Assembly (NCBI RefSeq): GCF_030160115.1
Contig: NZ_BSNS01000007.1
Location: forward strand, 124,001 to 188,000
Origin: Devosia nitrariae
GTDB lineage: Bacteria; Pseudomonadota; Alphaproteobacteria; Rhizobiales; Devosiaceae
Direction of reading: 5' to 3'
Length of the DNA: 64,000 bases
Shown here: in pieces, positions 1 through 8,833 of the stretch
Layout of the letters: each line of letters opens with the position of its first letter
Position numbering within the stretch: position 1 is the stretch's first letter
The notes under the pieces: generated by a model
What the model saw: the letters and a program-made list of their open reading frames with translations, nothing else
Database searches by the model: none
What the model was told of the DNA's origin: nothing
Translations under genes and position numbers: made by a program

Positions 1-225
1 GCCGGAATACATGCCGGCCATGAAGATCGAGGCGCACATGATCAGCGAGGGCACGACATCGATCTGGTAGGTGATGGGCAGCAGCAGCGCGATAGCCAGC
101 ACCGAGGTAAGCCCCGGCATGGCGCCAAAGAACGTGCCGATCAGGAAACCGCCGATCATCACCGCCAGGTTGAGCGGATCGAGAAGCTCCCTGAACCCGC
201 CGAAATAGCCGAGGAACGTTTCCAT
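1..225 (-). CDS. tctA: TctA family permease, large subunit of tripartite tricarboxylate transporter (5' part only)
   Basis: The first 75 codons of a large membrane subunit of a TTT-family carboxylate uptake system; the rest lies beyond the window's left edge. The reading frame shows a run typical of TctA (GTFFGAMPGLTSVLAIALLLP), a glycine/proline-rich signature of the family, followed by hydrophobic segments. The ATG overlaps the TGA of tctB (TGATG), so the two subunits are translationally coupled. TctA forms the main membrane channel with TctB and receives substrate from the periplasmic TctC. The carboxylate transported cannot be read from sequence. Confidence 0.9.
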   Translation of the reverse strand, partial: METFLGYFGGFRELLDPLNLAVMIGGFLIGTFFGAMPGLTSVLAIALLLPITYQIDVVPSLIMCASIFMAGMYSG

Positions 226-692
226 CAGATGATCCCGTAGAGCTCAGGAAGCCGAATGCCGAACAAGACCGCGTAAAGGACGTAGAAGACAGCAGTCACC
301 GCGACCGCATGGATCGCAAATGAGATCGGTTTTTCGAGCTTGAAGCCGAAGATCACGAACAGGGCGCTCACAAACAATATGGTCGAGAGCCCATATCCCA
401 ACGGCTCGAAGGCGAAGATGTAGATGGCCGTGGCGACGGTCACCAGGATGGGACGCACGGCGCTGCCCTCGGCCGGCGCTGTCGATGCAGCGCGAAACTG
501 GCGCACCAGCACAAGCACGAGCAGCGCGTACATGAGCACGCAGGCGAGCACCGGCATGGCCCTCGGGCCTTCCCAGAACGACTCAGACATCTGCGAGCGC
601 AGTCGGAACGTCTCGGCGAGATAGATGGTGGTCAGTATCAAGAGCGATATGGGGAGCCCGAATTCCGCGCTCAGCAGTCTCCGCCGGTCCAT
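225..692 (-). CDS. tctB: TctB family small membrane subunit of tripartite tricarboxylate transporter
   Basis: A 155-residue protein with four hydrophobic segments, the size and layout of TctB, the small subunit that pairs with TctA. I chose the ATG at 692 because AAGGGA lies eight bases before it; an upstream in-frame ATG at 710 would place that ribosome site inside the coding sequence. It lies between tctC and tctA in the usual tctCBA order. A strong hairpin separates it from tctC, consistent with lower expression of membrane subunits than of the binding protein. Confidence 0.88.
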   Translation of the reverse strand: MDRRRLLSAEFGLPISLLILTTIYLAETFRLRSQMSESFWEGPRAMPVLACVLMYALLVLVLVRQFRAASTAPAEGSAVRPILVTVATAIYIFAFEPLGYGLSTILFVSALFVIFGFKLEKPISFAIHAVAVTAVFYVLYAVLFGIRLPELYGII

Positions 693-717
693 CGTGCATA
701 TCCCTTGCAAAAGAACA

Positions 718-743
718 CGCGCCAGGCCTCACGGCCTGGCGCG
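718..743 (-). terminator. Intercistronic hairpin between tctC and tctB
   Basis: An 11-bp perfect inverted repeat (CGCGCCAGGCC / GGCCTGGCGCG, four-base loop) follows the tctC stop and, on the transcribed strand, is followed by a short T-rich stretch. It could be a partial terminator or an RNA-stabilising hairpin giving excess binding protein over permease. The function is inferred from position only. Confidence 0.5.
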
Positions 744-759
744 ATGGAGGGTCTTCATC

Positions 760-1737
760 TTACTTGGTGAGGATCCCCTGCTCCACCAGAGCATCCATTT
801 CCTCGAACAGGGTCTGCTGGGTTTCCTCGGCCCATTGCGTGACTTCGGAAGTGCCGAGCCAGCTTGGCGTCACCCCGACATTGGACACCCAATCCTGGAA
901 TTCCTGGCTTTCATAGGCGGCCTGATAGGCGGACTCGATCTGCGCGACGATGTCGTCGGGCGTTCCTGCCGGCACGGCGAGAACGATGAAGCTGCCGATC
1001 TCGAGATCGACACCATGATCCTTGGCTAGCGGCACGTCCGGATAGGTCGGGTTGGGCGCTGAGGAAAATTCAGCCAGACCCTTCACGGTGCCATCCTGCA
1101 AAAGATTGGCAAAATCGCCAAGGCTGGTGACGGCGCCTACCGCTTCCCCGGAGAGGATCGCCTCCTTTTGCGGGCCAGCGCCACCCGGATAGGAGATCAC
1201 CTGGAACTGGGTATCCGACAGCTGCTGCAACTGCAGAAGCGCCAGGTGCGTGCGCCCGCCAAGGTTCTGCACTGCAACGCGGACGCCTTCGGGATCCTCC
1301 TTGGCGGCAGCAAGCAGTTGCTCGAGCGTGTCGTATCCGGCATCGGCGTCGATGACCAATGCGTCCGGTTCGCTGGTCACGCGCGCGACCAGCTTCAGGT
1401 TCTCCAGGTCGTAGCTTGGCAACAGCCCCTGCCATGGAATGGTGACCACGCTGTCATAAGTCAGGACACCGATGGTGTAGCCGTCTGTCGGCGCACGCAT
1501 GACCTGGCTGATGCCGGTGGCACTGACGCCGCCTTCGATGTTTTCGACATACATCGTGCCGCCGATTTCATCCTCGGCGATCTGGGTCAGCTTGCGGGCG
1601 ATCGCGTCGGTGCCGCCCCCGGCGCCCCACGGCACCACCACGCGTATGTCCCGCTCAGGGTATTGGGCATGGGCCGCAAGCGGCATGGCCAATAGCGCGC
1701 ATGCCAGAGAAGCCGCGGTAACAAGAATACGTTTCAT
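760..1737 (-). CDS. tctC: TctC/Bug-family periplasmic substrate-binding protein
   Basis: A 325-residue binding protein of the tripartite tricarboxylate transporter (Bug) family. A signal peptide of about 24 residues ends in AAHA before QYPERDIRVVVPW, and the next residues GAGGGTDAIAR form the conserved Bug loop that binds the carboxylate through water molecules. Length is typical. It is the first gene of the tctCBA operon, with GAGGAACT just before the ATG. Family members bind citrate, tartrate, aromatic or other carboxylates; the ligand here is unknown. Confidence 0.93.
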   Translation of the reverse strand: MKRILVTAASLACALLAMPLAAHAQYPERDIRVVVPWGAGGGTDAIARKLTQIAEDEIGGTMYVENIEGGVSATGISQVMRAPTDGYTIGVLTYDSVVTIPWQGLLPSYDLENLKLVARVTSEPDALVIDADAGYDTLEQLLAAAKEDPEGVRVAVQNLGGRTHLALLQLQQLSDTQFQVISYPGGAGPQKEAILSGEAVGAVTSLGDFANLLQDGTVKGLAEFSSAPNPTYPDVPLAKDHGVDLEIGSFIVLAVPAGTPDDIVAQIESAYQAAYESQEFQDWVSNVGVTPSWLGTSEVTQWAEETQQTLFEEMDALVEQGILTK

Positions 1738-2016
1738 AGTTCCTCCTCACTGAAAAAAGCACTGTTCAAGCGTCGCCTTTCGGTCGCGCTGGATGGCAGC
1801 AGCGTTCTGATGCGTGCCTTCTCTTTTTTGTTTGGCTGCCCGGTGCAAGGCAGCCCGATCAATCCACCAGAACTTGCCGGCCGAGCTTCCCGCGAAGCTA
1901 TCGGGTTGCACGCGCTGGCTGATATATATTAGTACACTTGATGCGTGCCGTGGCAAGTAGGTGTCCACCGGCAAGGGAAAAAACCTGGCGACTTTGCAGG
2001 CTGCTCGCCCAAATCC
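1738..2016. promoter_or_regulatory. Divergent intergenic region between tctC and a NIPSNAP gene
   Basis: This 279-bp stretch separates two divergent genes and must hold both promoters. A distinctly AT-rich patch lies at 1921-1940, including TTAGTACAC around 1929-1937, which resembles half of a GntR/FadR-type operator (TNGTACNA). No regulator gene is adjacent, so this is only a weak suggestion. Confidence 0.25.
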
Positions 2017-2025
2017 GGAGGAATG

Positions 2026-2370
2026 ATGATCTACGATCACCGCACCTATACCTGCCGCCCCGGGACCATTCAGCGGCAGTTGCAGCTTTACGCCGAGCAT
2101 GGCTGGCCTGTTCAGACCCGGCACCTGGGCACACCGCTCCTGTTCGCAGCCACCGAAACTGGCAACGTCAATTCCTATGTCCACATCTGGGTGTATGAGA
2201 GCGCAGCCGATCGGGAACAGAAGCGCGCCCGCCTGCAGCAGGACCCGGATTGGATCAGCTACCTGAAAAGGAGCGCCGAGGCGGGAAACCTGATTTCCCA
2301 GACCAACACCATCCTCAAACCAGCGCCCTTCTTTGCAGCCTCGGCTCCTCCTTCACAGGCGCCGGACTGA
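2026..2370 (+). CDS. NIPSNAP family protein
   Basis: A 114-residue protein beginning MIYDHRTYTCRPG, the signature start of bacterial NIPSNAP proteins, which have a ferredoxin-like dimeric alpha/beta-barrel fold. Family members are often encoded beside catabolic and transport genes; a biochemical role is rarely known. GGAGG at 2017-2021 sits just before two adjacent ATGs (2023 and 2026); the second gives better spacing. It is divergent from tctCBA and might act on compounds that system imports, but this is inference. Confidence 0.8.
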   Translation: MIYDHRTYTCRPGTIQRQLQLYAEHGWPVQTRHLGTPLLFAATETGNVNSYVHIWVYESAADREQKRARLQQDPDWISYLKRSAEAGNLISQTNTILKPAPFFAASAPPSQAPD

Positions 2371-2436
2371 TGCCGATGGCCGGAAAAGCTCGGGTGAGCA
2401 CGTTGGCTAGCATCACATCGCCGAGGCGCGTCTGCG

Positions 2437-3141
2437 TCAGGCCATGAGCCGCGCGCGGTAGGCGTCGAGCACGGCCTCGTTTCGTTCCGATCGCGGCGTA
2501 TCCAGCGCGACATCGGCAGCGATTTGCGCCGGCCGTCCCGCAAGCAGGATGATGCGGTCGGCAAGGCGCACGCCATCCTCCACATTATGCGTGACCAGCA
2601 ACACCGTGGGTCGGCGCGCATCGATCGTCTCGGCCAGAAGCGTGCGCATTTCGGCCGCGAGCGCCGCGTCCAGCGAAACAAACGGCTCGTCCAGCACCAG
2701 CAGTCCTGGATTGGCCGCTAAGGCCCGCGCCAGACTCACGCGCCGCTGCATGCCGCCGGACAGCTGATGCGGGAAGTCTCCTCCGCGCCCGGCAAGGCCA
2801 ACCTGCGACAGCAAGTTCTCCGCGCCCGCTTGATCCAGATCCCTGTTTGCCAGCCGCACATTCTCCAGCGCCGTCAGCCAGGGCAGGAGCCGCGCATCCT
2901 GGAACACGAAGCCGGGTGCCGGCGCTTGCGCTGCCGCGACAGCATCGATGGCGATCGAGCCGGAAAAGGCGCGATCGATCCCCGCCACCATCCGCAGCAG
3001 ACTGGATTTGCCGATGCCTGAAGGCCCGAGCAATGCCACAACGGTGCCGGGCTCGATCGACAGGTTGAAATCGGCAAAGAGCGGTGCTCCCACACCGAAG
3101 CGCTTTTCCGTGACGGCGATGTTCAGGCTGGGCGCCGCCAT
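2437..3141 (-). CDS. ABC transporter ATP-binding protein, nitrate/sulfonate/taurine (SsuB) type
   Basis: A 234-residue cytoplasmic ATPase of the SsuB/TauB group. Visible motifs are Walker A GPSGIGKSS (near residue 37), the signature LSGGMQRR, Walker B LLVLDEPF and the H-loop TH in LLVTHNVED. The ATG at 3141 is preceded by a strong GGAGGGGAGGG and overlaps the permease gene end by 19 bp. It is the last gene of a four-gene operon: dehydrogenase, binding protein, permease, ATPase. The substrate is unknown. Confidence 0.92.
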   Translation of the reverse strand: MAAPSLNIAVTEKRFGVGAPLFADFNLSIEPGTVVALLGPSGIGKSSLLRMVAGIDRAFSGSIAIDAVAAAQAPAPGFVFQDARLLPWLTALENVRLANRDLDQAGAENLLSQVGLAGRGGDFPHQLSGGMQRRVSLARALAANPGLLVLDEPFVSLDAALAAEMRTLLAETIDARRPTVLLVTHNVEDGVRLADRIILLAGRPAQIAADVALDTPRSERNEAVLDAYRARLMA

Positions 3142-3896
3142 GCACGTGCCCTCCCCTCCAGCGGCCGCAACACGCCATATTCGAAGGCCAGCACCACAAT
3201 GATGAAGGCGGCGGTATAGGCAAGAATGCCGGTGACGTCGAAGAACTGGAACATGAGGCTGACCCGATAGCCGACGCCGCCATCGCTGCCCAACACCTCG
3301 AACACCAGCACGATCTTCCAGATCAGCGACAATCCCGTCCGCGCCGCCGCCAGCACGAACGGCAGCAATTGCGGCCAGTAGATCGTGGCGAGCCGTCGCC
3401 GGAAGCCGAGCCGCAGCGCCAGGCCCAGCTCCTCGTATTCGGCGGAAAAGCTGCGCACGCCCTCTCGGATGGTGACGATCACCAGCGGCACCTTGTTGAT
3501 CATCACGCCGGCGATCAGCGCCGTTTCGGTCAGCCCCAGCCAGATGTAGAGCACGATGGCGACGACAATGGCCGGCAGGTTGAGACCGACCACCAGCCAG
3601 GAGGAGAACAGCCGATCGAGGAACGCCTGCCGGCCCAGCACTATGCCCAGAGCCGTTCCCAGCACCATGGCCAGTGCGAACGCCGCCATGGCGCGCACCA
3701 GCGTCCGCACGAGATCCGATAGCAGCCGCCCCTCGCTCGCCAGCGCCCAGATTTCCTCCGCCACCATGACAGGCGTCGGAAACAGGCGATGGACGAAGAC
3801 CATGGCCAGGGCCTGCCATATCACGAGCAGCAGCGGCAGGGACAGAACCTCCCACCCGAGGACGTTTCCCTGCCGTTCGCGCCGTGCCCGGTCTAT
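3123..3896 (-). CDS. ABC transporter permease, SsuC/TauC type (start codon uncertain)
   Basis: An integral membrane subunit of the importer with about six hydrophobic helices and the cytoplasmic EAA-like loop (EYEELGLALRLG) that contacts the ATPase. Homology-like sequence (RARRERQGNVLGWEVLSLP) continues upstream of the first ordinary start, a GTG at 3824. No ATG, GTG or TTG lies before the frame runs into the preceding gene. A purine-rich GGGAGGGG sits eight bases before an ATA at 3896, which I give as a tentative start. A substitution error in an ATG is the other explanation. Confidence 0.8.
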   Translation of the reverse strand: MDRARRERQGNVLGWEVLSLPLLLVIWQALAMVFVHRLFPTPVMVAEEIWALASEGRLLSDLVRTLVRAMAAFALAMVLGTALGIVLGRQAFLDRLFSSWLVVGLNLPAIVVAIVLYIWLGLTETALIAGVMINKVPLVIVTIREGVRSFSAEYEELGLALRLGFRRRLATIYWPQLLPFVLAAARTGLSLIWKIVLVFEVLGSDGGVGYRVSLMFQFFDVTGILAYTAAFIIVVLAFEYGVLRPLEGRARAWRRPA

Positions 3897-4873
3897 TTGC
3901 GATACCCCTCCCAGAAGGTGCCTGGCGCCAGTTCCGTCTGATCGCCCACCACGTCGCTTCCGCCATATCGTGCAAGAAGCGCGAAGGCCTCTTCTGCGAC
4001 CGAGACCTCATCCGGATCATACCTGCTGACGATGCCCGCGCGATAATCGTCACGCAACTGCTTGAACAGCGCCGGATCGTCGGCTGCACCCATGAACCCG
4101 GCGAGCCCATCCCAGACCGCGTCCTCGGAGAGGAGCGCCGCCTTGGCGTCGAACGATGCATCGAGGAAGCGCTTCAACGCCTCCTCCTTGCCTGCCGCCA
4201 CGTCCTCGCTGAAGGTCCAGCCCAGCAGCGGCGGCTGTTCGGCAAGGCCAAGGGCGGCGAACATATCGGCCACCGAGATGACCTGCCGCATGCCCGCGGC
4301 CTTGCCCCGCGCATTCCAGTGCCAGAAATTGAGCCCGGCATCGATGCCGCCGGAACTGAGCAGTTCGTTGATCAGCGGCGGCGCCCCGAAACGCGCCTCG
4401 GCGTCATCGGCCAGCGTGCCGCCCGTCGCCTGCGCATAATAGGCCTGGAGCGTGACCCAGCTCTTGTCCGCCGGCCCGCCGGCAACGCCGATCACCCTGC
4501 CCGCCAGATCCTCGACCGCCTCGATGTCGCTTTCCGCCGGCACCATCAGCCCGCCCACGGCCAGCGAGTGGGGCACCATGGTGAAGTCGCTCCCCCGCCA
4601 GCGCTGCGCCGAGACCCAGGTGAAGTCGGAAAGGATGACGTCGACCGCACCCGTCTGCAGCGCGATCTGTCCCGCCCGGCTATCGGCAAGCGGGCGCACT
4701 TCGAGCGTCACGCCGTGCCGGGCATCGAGCCCGAGATCACGGATCGCCTGGATTTCCCATTGCACCGTGCCGCTTTCCTGTAGACCCAACACCAGGCGCT
4801 CTTCACCCCACGACGGAACGACGAGAGCGGCCAGCGTCACACCGGCGGCGACCAGCTTTGCCAAGACCCGCAT
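3893..4873 (-). CDS. ABC transporter substrate-binding protein, NMT1/SsuA-like
   Basis: A 326-residue periplasmic binding protein of the nitrate/sulfonate/taurine class. It has a signal peptide (MRVLAKLVAAGVTLAALVV...) and segments typical of the group, such as GAVDVILSDFTWVSAQR and the later LAGRVIGVAGGPADKSW. The ATG at 4873 lies seven bases after the stop of the sorbosone-dehydrogenase-like gene; an upstream in-frame ATG would overlap that gene. The frame ends in a TAG at 3893. The operon context suggests import of a molecule linked to PQQ-type periplasmic oxidation, which is speculative. Confidence 0.88.
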   Translation of the reverse strand: MRVLAKLVAAGVTLAALVVPSWGEERLVLGLQESGTVQWEIQAIRDLGLDARHGVTLEVRPLADSRAGQIALQTGAVDVILSDFTWVSAQRWRGSDFTMVPHSLAVGGLMVPAESDIEAVEDLAGRVIGVAGGPADKSWVTLQAYYAQATGGTLADDAEARFGAPPLINELLSSGGIDAGLNFWHWNARGKAAGMRQVISVADMFAALGLAEQPPLLGWTFSEDVAAGKEEALKRFLDASFDAKAALLSEDAVWDGLAGFMGAADDPALFKQLRDDYRAGIVSRYDPDEVSVAEEAFALLARYGGSDVVGDQTELAPGTFWEGYRK

Positions 4874-4880
4874 GGTCGTC

Positions 4881-6227
4881 TTACGCGCCCGTGACGCGCC
4901 AGATGACGTCGCCGACATCGTCGGCCATCAACACGGCGCCGTCTTTGGCCAGAGCCACACCGACCGGCCGCCCATAGGAATACTCCTCGTCGGGCGACAG
5001 GAAATCCCTCAGGATGTCCCGCGGCATGCCCACGGGCTTGCCGTCCTGGAATTCAACGAAAGCCAGCTTGTAGCCGGAGAGCTTGGAGCGGTTCCACGAG
5101 CCATGCTGGCCTATGGCCATGCCGGCCGAAAAGCCCGGCAGCGTGCCTTGCGGCAGCCAGCAAAGGCCGAGCGAGGCCGTATGGCCGCCCAGCGCATAGT
5201 CCGGCTGCAGCGCCGAGGCGACCTTGGCGTTATCCTGCGGCACGCGGTCGTCGACCACCCGGTCCCAATAGCAATAGGGCCAGCCATAGAAGCCGCCATC
5301 GACAACCGAGGTCAGGTAATCCGGCGGCGTCTCGTCGCCTAGCCCGTCGCGCTCGTTGACGACGGTCCACAGCACGTCCGTCGACGGTTCCCAGGCCATG
5401 CCAACCGGATTGCGCAGCCCCCCGGCAAAGATGCGCGATTTGCCCGTGGTCAGGTCCAGCTCATGGATGCAGGCGCGGTTCTCTTCGGCCGCCATGCCCG
5501 CGTCCCCGATATTGCTCTGCGAACCCACCGCCACATAAAGCCTGGTGCCGTCCTTGCTGGCGATGAGGTTGCGCGTCCAGTGGCCGCCGGGAACGAGGTC
5601 CATCAGCTTCTTGCCCGCCGTCGTGATCTTCGTCGCCCTGGCTTCATAAGGGTAGGCCAGCACAGCGTCGCTGGCGCCCACATAGAGCGTGTCGCCGAGC
5701 AACACCATGCCGAAGGGCTGGCGGACGTTCTCGATAAGGGCGTGCCGTTCCTCGGCCACCCCATCGCCGTCGGCATCCCGCAGCAACGTCACACGGTTGG
5801 GGCTTTGGCCCGAGGCCCTGGCCCGCTTCAGGGTCGCGTGCATGGCGTGGTCGAAGAGCGTGCGCGGCTTGCCGCCTTCACCCATGGATTCGGCGACCAG
5901 CACATCGCCATTGGGCAGCACATGGACATTGCGCGGATGGACGAGCCCCTTGGCGAAGGCATTGACCTTGAGGCCCGGCGCCGGGGTCGGCTTGTGGTCG
6001 CCTTCCCAGCCCTTGGCAGTCGGCATCTTCAGCGTCGGAATGCTGCCCTGCGGCTTGGGCATGGGGATCGCGGGCTCTGTGCCATAGGCTGGGGATTTTG
6101 GTCCTTCACCGGAATGGCGGATGGCAACGGCGGCGCCGCCCACAAGGGCAACGAAACGGGCAAACAAGGAGGGCTCGGCCAATGGGGTCGTCTCGACAAA
6201 AGGGGACAGAATAAGGCGGGACCGCAA
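4881..6227 (-). CDS. Sorbosone dehydrogenase-like (PQQ-type beta-propeller) periplasmic protein
   Basis: A roughly 448-residue protein of the glucose/sorbosone dehydrogenase beta-propeller family. Propeller signatures include GLVHPRNVHVLPNGDVLVAE, GLRNPVGMAWEP, DGGFYGWPYCYWD and GQHGSWNRS. Members oxidise sugars or related alcohols in the periplasm, usually with PQQ. The start is uncertain: the frame opens at a TTG (6227), and a second TTG at 6182 would give a cleaner export signal. It leads the operon, seven bases before the binding protein of an SsuABC-type importer, so oxidation and uptake may be coupled. Confidence 0.85.
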   Translation of the reverse strand: MRSRLILSPFVETTPLAEPSLFARFVALVGGAAVAIRHSGEGPKSPAYGTEPAIPMPKPQGSIPTLKMPTAKGWEGDHKPTPAPGLKVNAFAKGLVHPRNVHVLPNGDVLVAESMGEGGKPRTLFDHAMHATLKRARASGQSPNRVTLLRDADGDGVAEERHALIENVRQPFGMVLLGDTLYVGASDAVLAYPYEARATKITTAGKKLMDLVPGGHWTRNLIASKDGTRLYVAVGSQSNIGDAGMAAEENRACIHELDLTTGKSRIFAGGLRNPVGMAWEPSTDVLWTVVNERDGLGDETPPDYLTSVVDGGFYGWPYCYWDRVVDDRVPQDNAKVASALQPDYALGGHTASLGLCWLPQGTLPGFSAGMAIGQHGSWNRSKLSGYKLAFVEFQDGKPVGMPRDILRDFLSPDEEYSYGRPVGVALAKDGAVLMADDVGDVIWRVTGA

Positions 6228-6336
6228 CGTTAATGCCTTTGCGGCGCCTGCACTAGGGGCTCTGCACAGATCACTGTGCAGATGTGCCAGCTGCCAAGTT
6301 TTGCGCCGGCGTCGTCACATCCGCGCTGTGGGGGGG

Positions 6337-8007
6337 TTACGGCTGCGTGCCGATGGGGCCGATTCTGACCACTTTGTCGTCGGGAGCGATGACGCTGACG
6401 CGGTGGGTGATGGCAATGATGGTGACTTCATCACGGATGAGGCGCAGCTGGTCCATGATGTCTTTTTCGGTTTCGGCATCGAGGGCCGAGCTCGCTTCAT
6501 CCAGAAGCACGACGGCCGGATCGGCATAGAGGGCGCGGGCAATGGCGATGCGCTGGCGTTCGCCGCCGGAGAGCTTGAGCCCGCGCTCGCCGACGACGGT
6601 GTCAAAGCCGGCCTCGAGCCCTTCGATGAAGGCGAGGATCGCGGCGCGTTCGGCGGCGCGACGCAAACGGGCCTCATCAAAAGGCCTGCCGAGGACGATG
6701 TTGGTCGCCAGCGTATCGTTGAGAAGCACGATGTCTTGCGGGACCGCAGCGACATGAGCGAACCAGTCGGTGCGCGAGACCGCGCCAAGATCGGTGCCGT
6801 CGACGGTGATGCTGCCCGATGTCGGCCGCATGTCCTTCAAAAGCAGCTTGAACAGGGTTGATTTGCCCGCGCCGGTATCGCCGGTGATGTAGGTGATCGT
6901 GCCGCGGCGGGCGGTGAAGCTGATCTCGGAGACGCCACGGCCATTGGGATAGAGGTAGGAGACGTCTTCAAAGCCGATGACGCCCTCGCTTACCGCGAAG
7001 GTGTCGGTGGTTTCGGGATCGTCATGGGCGTCGGCCTGCCACATGCGGGCAAAGGGCAGGAAATTGGAATAGGACTGGGCGAATTGCTGGATGGCCTGGC
7101 CCATCATCTGAAAGGGCAGGTTGAGCTGGAGGAGGAGGGTGTTGAACAGGACCAGATCGCCGACCGTCAACTCGCCGGCGGCGACGCGCGGGACGAGCAG
7201 CCAGAGGCTGATGGCGAACTGAACGGTGAGCGCGAGGCCGAAGATGAAGGCATATCGCACATGGGTGGTGGCGTAGCGGCCAAAGGCTTCGAGAACCGTG
7301 CGCTCGCGATTGGTGAACTGTCCGATCATCCAGCCGGCTGACTGGAACTGGCGCAGTGTGTCCATCGAGGAGATGGCGTTGCCTACAAAGCGCGAGCTTG
7401 CCTGGGATTGCTCGATGGCCTCGTCCAGGTGTGGGCGAGTGACCGAAGCGGCACGGGCGACGAGCGCCACATAGACGACGCCATAACCGAAAACGATGAG
7501 CGCGATATCGAAATCGAGCACCGTGCCCAAAAGCCCGAGGGCGAGGATCAGCTGCGTGACGCTGGGGAGGACCGCGGCGAGGGCGAACTGGACGACGATG
7601 TTGAGCGCTCTCTCGCCCTTCTGCTGGGCGTTTTCGATCTCGGCGGGGTTGTGATCGAGAAAGAAGGACGAGGTCTTTTCGACCAGCCGGGCAAAGAACG
7701 AGGTGGACGTGACGAAGTTGAGGCTCTCCGAGGTCATGAAGGTGAGAAAGCTCGACATGCGCTGAAATGCGTAGGCGGCGCCCATCAGGACCGCATAGGC
7801 CATGAACGCCCAGATGAGGCCGCTGGCGACCGATGCAGCGGAGAGCTGATCGATGAGGCGGGAAAAGAGATACGGCGCGCCGATGGACGCGAGCGTGCCC
7901 AACAGCGTGGTGGCGAGCACGGCGAGAAGCACCAGCCGGGCCGTCTTGAGGTAATGGAAGAGGATCGTCCTCAGCGGTGGGGCAACCAGAGCCAGATCCA
8001 GTTTCAC
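6337..8007 (-). CDS. ABC transporter with fused transmembrane and ATP-binding domains
   Basis: A 556-residue exporter-type half transporter: an N-terminal six-helix domain (residues about 20-310) and a C-terminal nucleotide-binding domain. The ATPase part shows Walker A TGDTGAGKST, signature LSGGERQR and Walker B VVLLDEASSALD. Translation most likely starts at the GTG at 8007, five bases after AGGAGG (8013-8018); the ATG at 8034 lies before that ribosome site. It probably works as a homodimer or with a partner elsewhere. Exported lipid, peptide or metal conjugate cannot be told apart here. Confidence 0.92.
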   Translation of the reverse strand: MKLDLALVAPPLRTILFHYLKTARLVLLAVLATTLLGTLASIGAPYLFSRLIDQLSAASVASGLIWAFMAYAVLMGAAYAFQRMSSFLTFMTSESLNFVTSTSFFARLVEKTSSFFLDHNPAEIENAQQKGERALNIVVQFALAAVLPSVTQLILALGLLGTVLDFDIALIVFGYGVVYVALVARAASVTRPHLDEAIEQSQASSRFVGNAISSMDTLRQFQSAGWMIGQFTNRERTVLEAFGRYATTHVRYAFIFGLALTVQFAISLWLLVPRVAAGELTVGDLVLFNTLLLQLNLPFQMMGQAIQQFAQSYSNFLPFARMWQADAHDDPETTDTFAVSEGVIGFEDVSYLYPNGRGVSEISFTARRGTITYITGDTGAGKSTLFKLLLKDMRPTSGSITVDGTDLGAVSRTDWFAHVAAVPQDIVLLNDTLATNIVLGRPFDEARLRRAAERAAILAFIEGLEAGFDTVVGERGLKLSGGERQRIAIARALYADPAVVLLDEASSALDAETEKDIMDQLRLIRDEVTIIAITHRVSVIAPDDKVVRIGPIGTQP

Positions 8008-8176
8008 GGTCGCCTCCTCTCGCCTTGGGGTCAAAGCCTAAGCGATTCGGATGACGGGCGAGACGTCTACGCTCGCCGCCTGCAAGAGGCCGTCACCCCC
8101 GTCTGATTCTGCCACTGCCATTGTTCGCACCTGGCGCTCGGACTAGGCTTCGATCTTTCCTGGCGAACAGAGATCC

Positions 8177-8833
8177 ATGAGCGTCTGCGATCCGATCCTG
8201 CAACAGTGGCGCTACTGCCGCACCGCCAGCGCAGATGCCACGGTTCTTCCCGATGGCTGCCGCGACCTGATCATCCGGGTCACGCCGGATGGTCGCTCGA
8301 GCCTCGAGCTTTGCGCACTCGATGACCGGACGCGCAAGGTGCACCTCACCGCTGGTGAATGTCTCATCGGCTTGCGCCTGCGCCCGGGCGCCAGCGTTCC
8401 CGCTTCCGTTCTGAGGCAACTCCGGATGGAGTTCGCGACAGGCGATGACCATGAGCGCATGCAAATGCGACTTCTCGATGCCATCCATACGCACGTCAGG
8501 CTCAACGAAGAACCGATCGCTGCCATCCTCGAAACGACAAGCGTTAGGGCGGCTGCACGCCAGCTCGGCGTTTCACCGCGCACGCTGCACCGCTATCTGG
8601 TCTCGGCAACCGGCCGGGCGCCATCCTTCTGGTTCGACCTTGCTCGGGCCCGGAGGGCGTTGGCGGGACTGGCGACCCAGGCCGACCTGGCCTCGATCGC
8701 TTTCCTTTCAGGCTATGCCGATCAGGCGCACATGACCCGCTCGTTCCGGCACCGCTTCGGCCACACGCCCGGCCGCTTCCGAAAGAACGAGGCCCTCATG
8801 CGCCTCGCGGCACATCCGGGCCTTTCTGGATGA
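8177..8833 (+). CDS. AraC-family transcriptional regulator
   Basis: A 218-residue regulator. Residues 1-100 match the small N-terminal domain found in many short AraC proteins (VLPDGCRDLIIRV and GLRLRPGA). Residues 105-205 hold the two helix-turn-helix motifs, including SVRAAARQLGVSPRTLHRYL and the second-HTH hallmark SGYADQAHMTRSFRHRFG. It converges on, and overlaps by 38 bp, the VOC gene that follows. The pairing suggests control of that gene, but no operator was identified. Confidence 0.9.
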   Translation: MSVCDPILQQWRYCRTASADATVLPDGCRDLIIRVTPDGRSSLELCALDDRTRKVHLTAGECLIGLRLRPGASVPASVLRQLRMEFATGDDHERMQMRLLDAIHTHVRLNEEPIAAILETTSVRAAARQLGVSPRTLHRYLVSATGRAPSFWFDLARARRALAGLATQADLASIAFLSGYADQAHMTRSFRHRFGHTPGRFRKNEALMRLAAHPGLSG

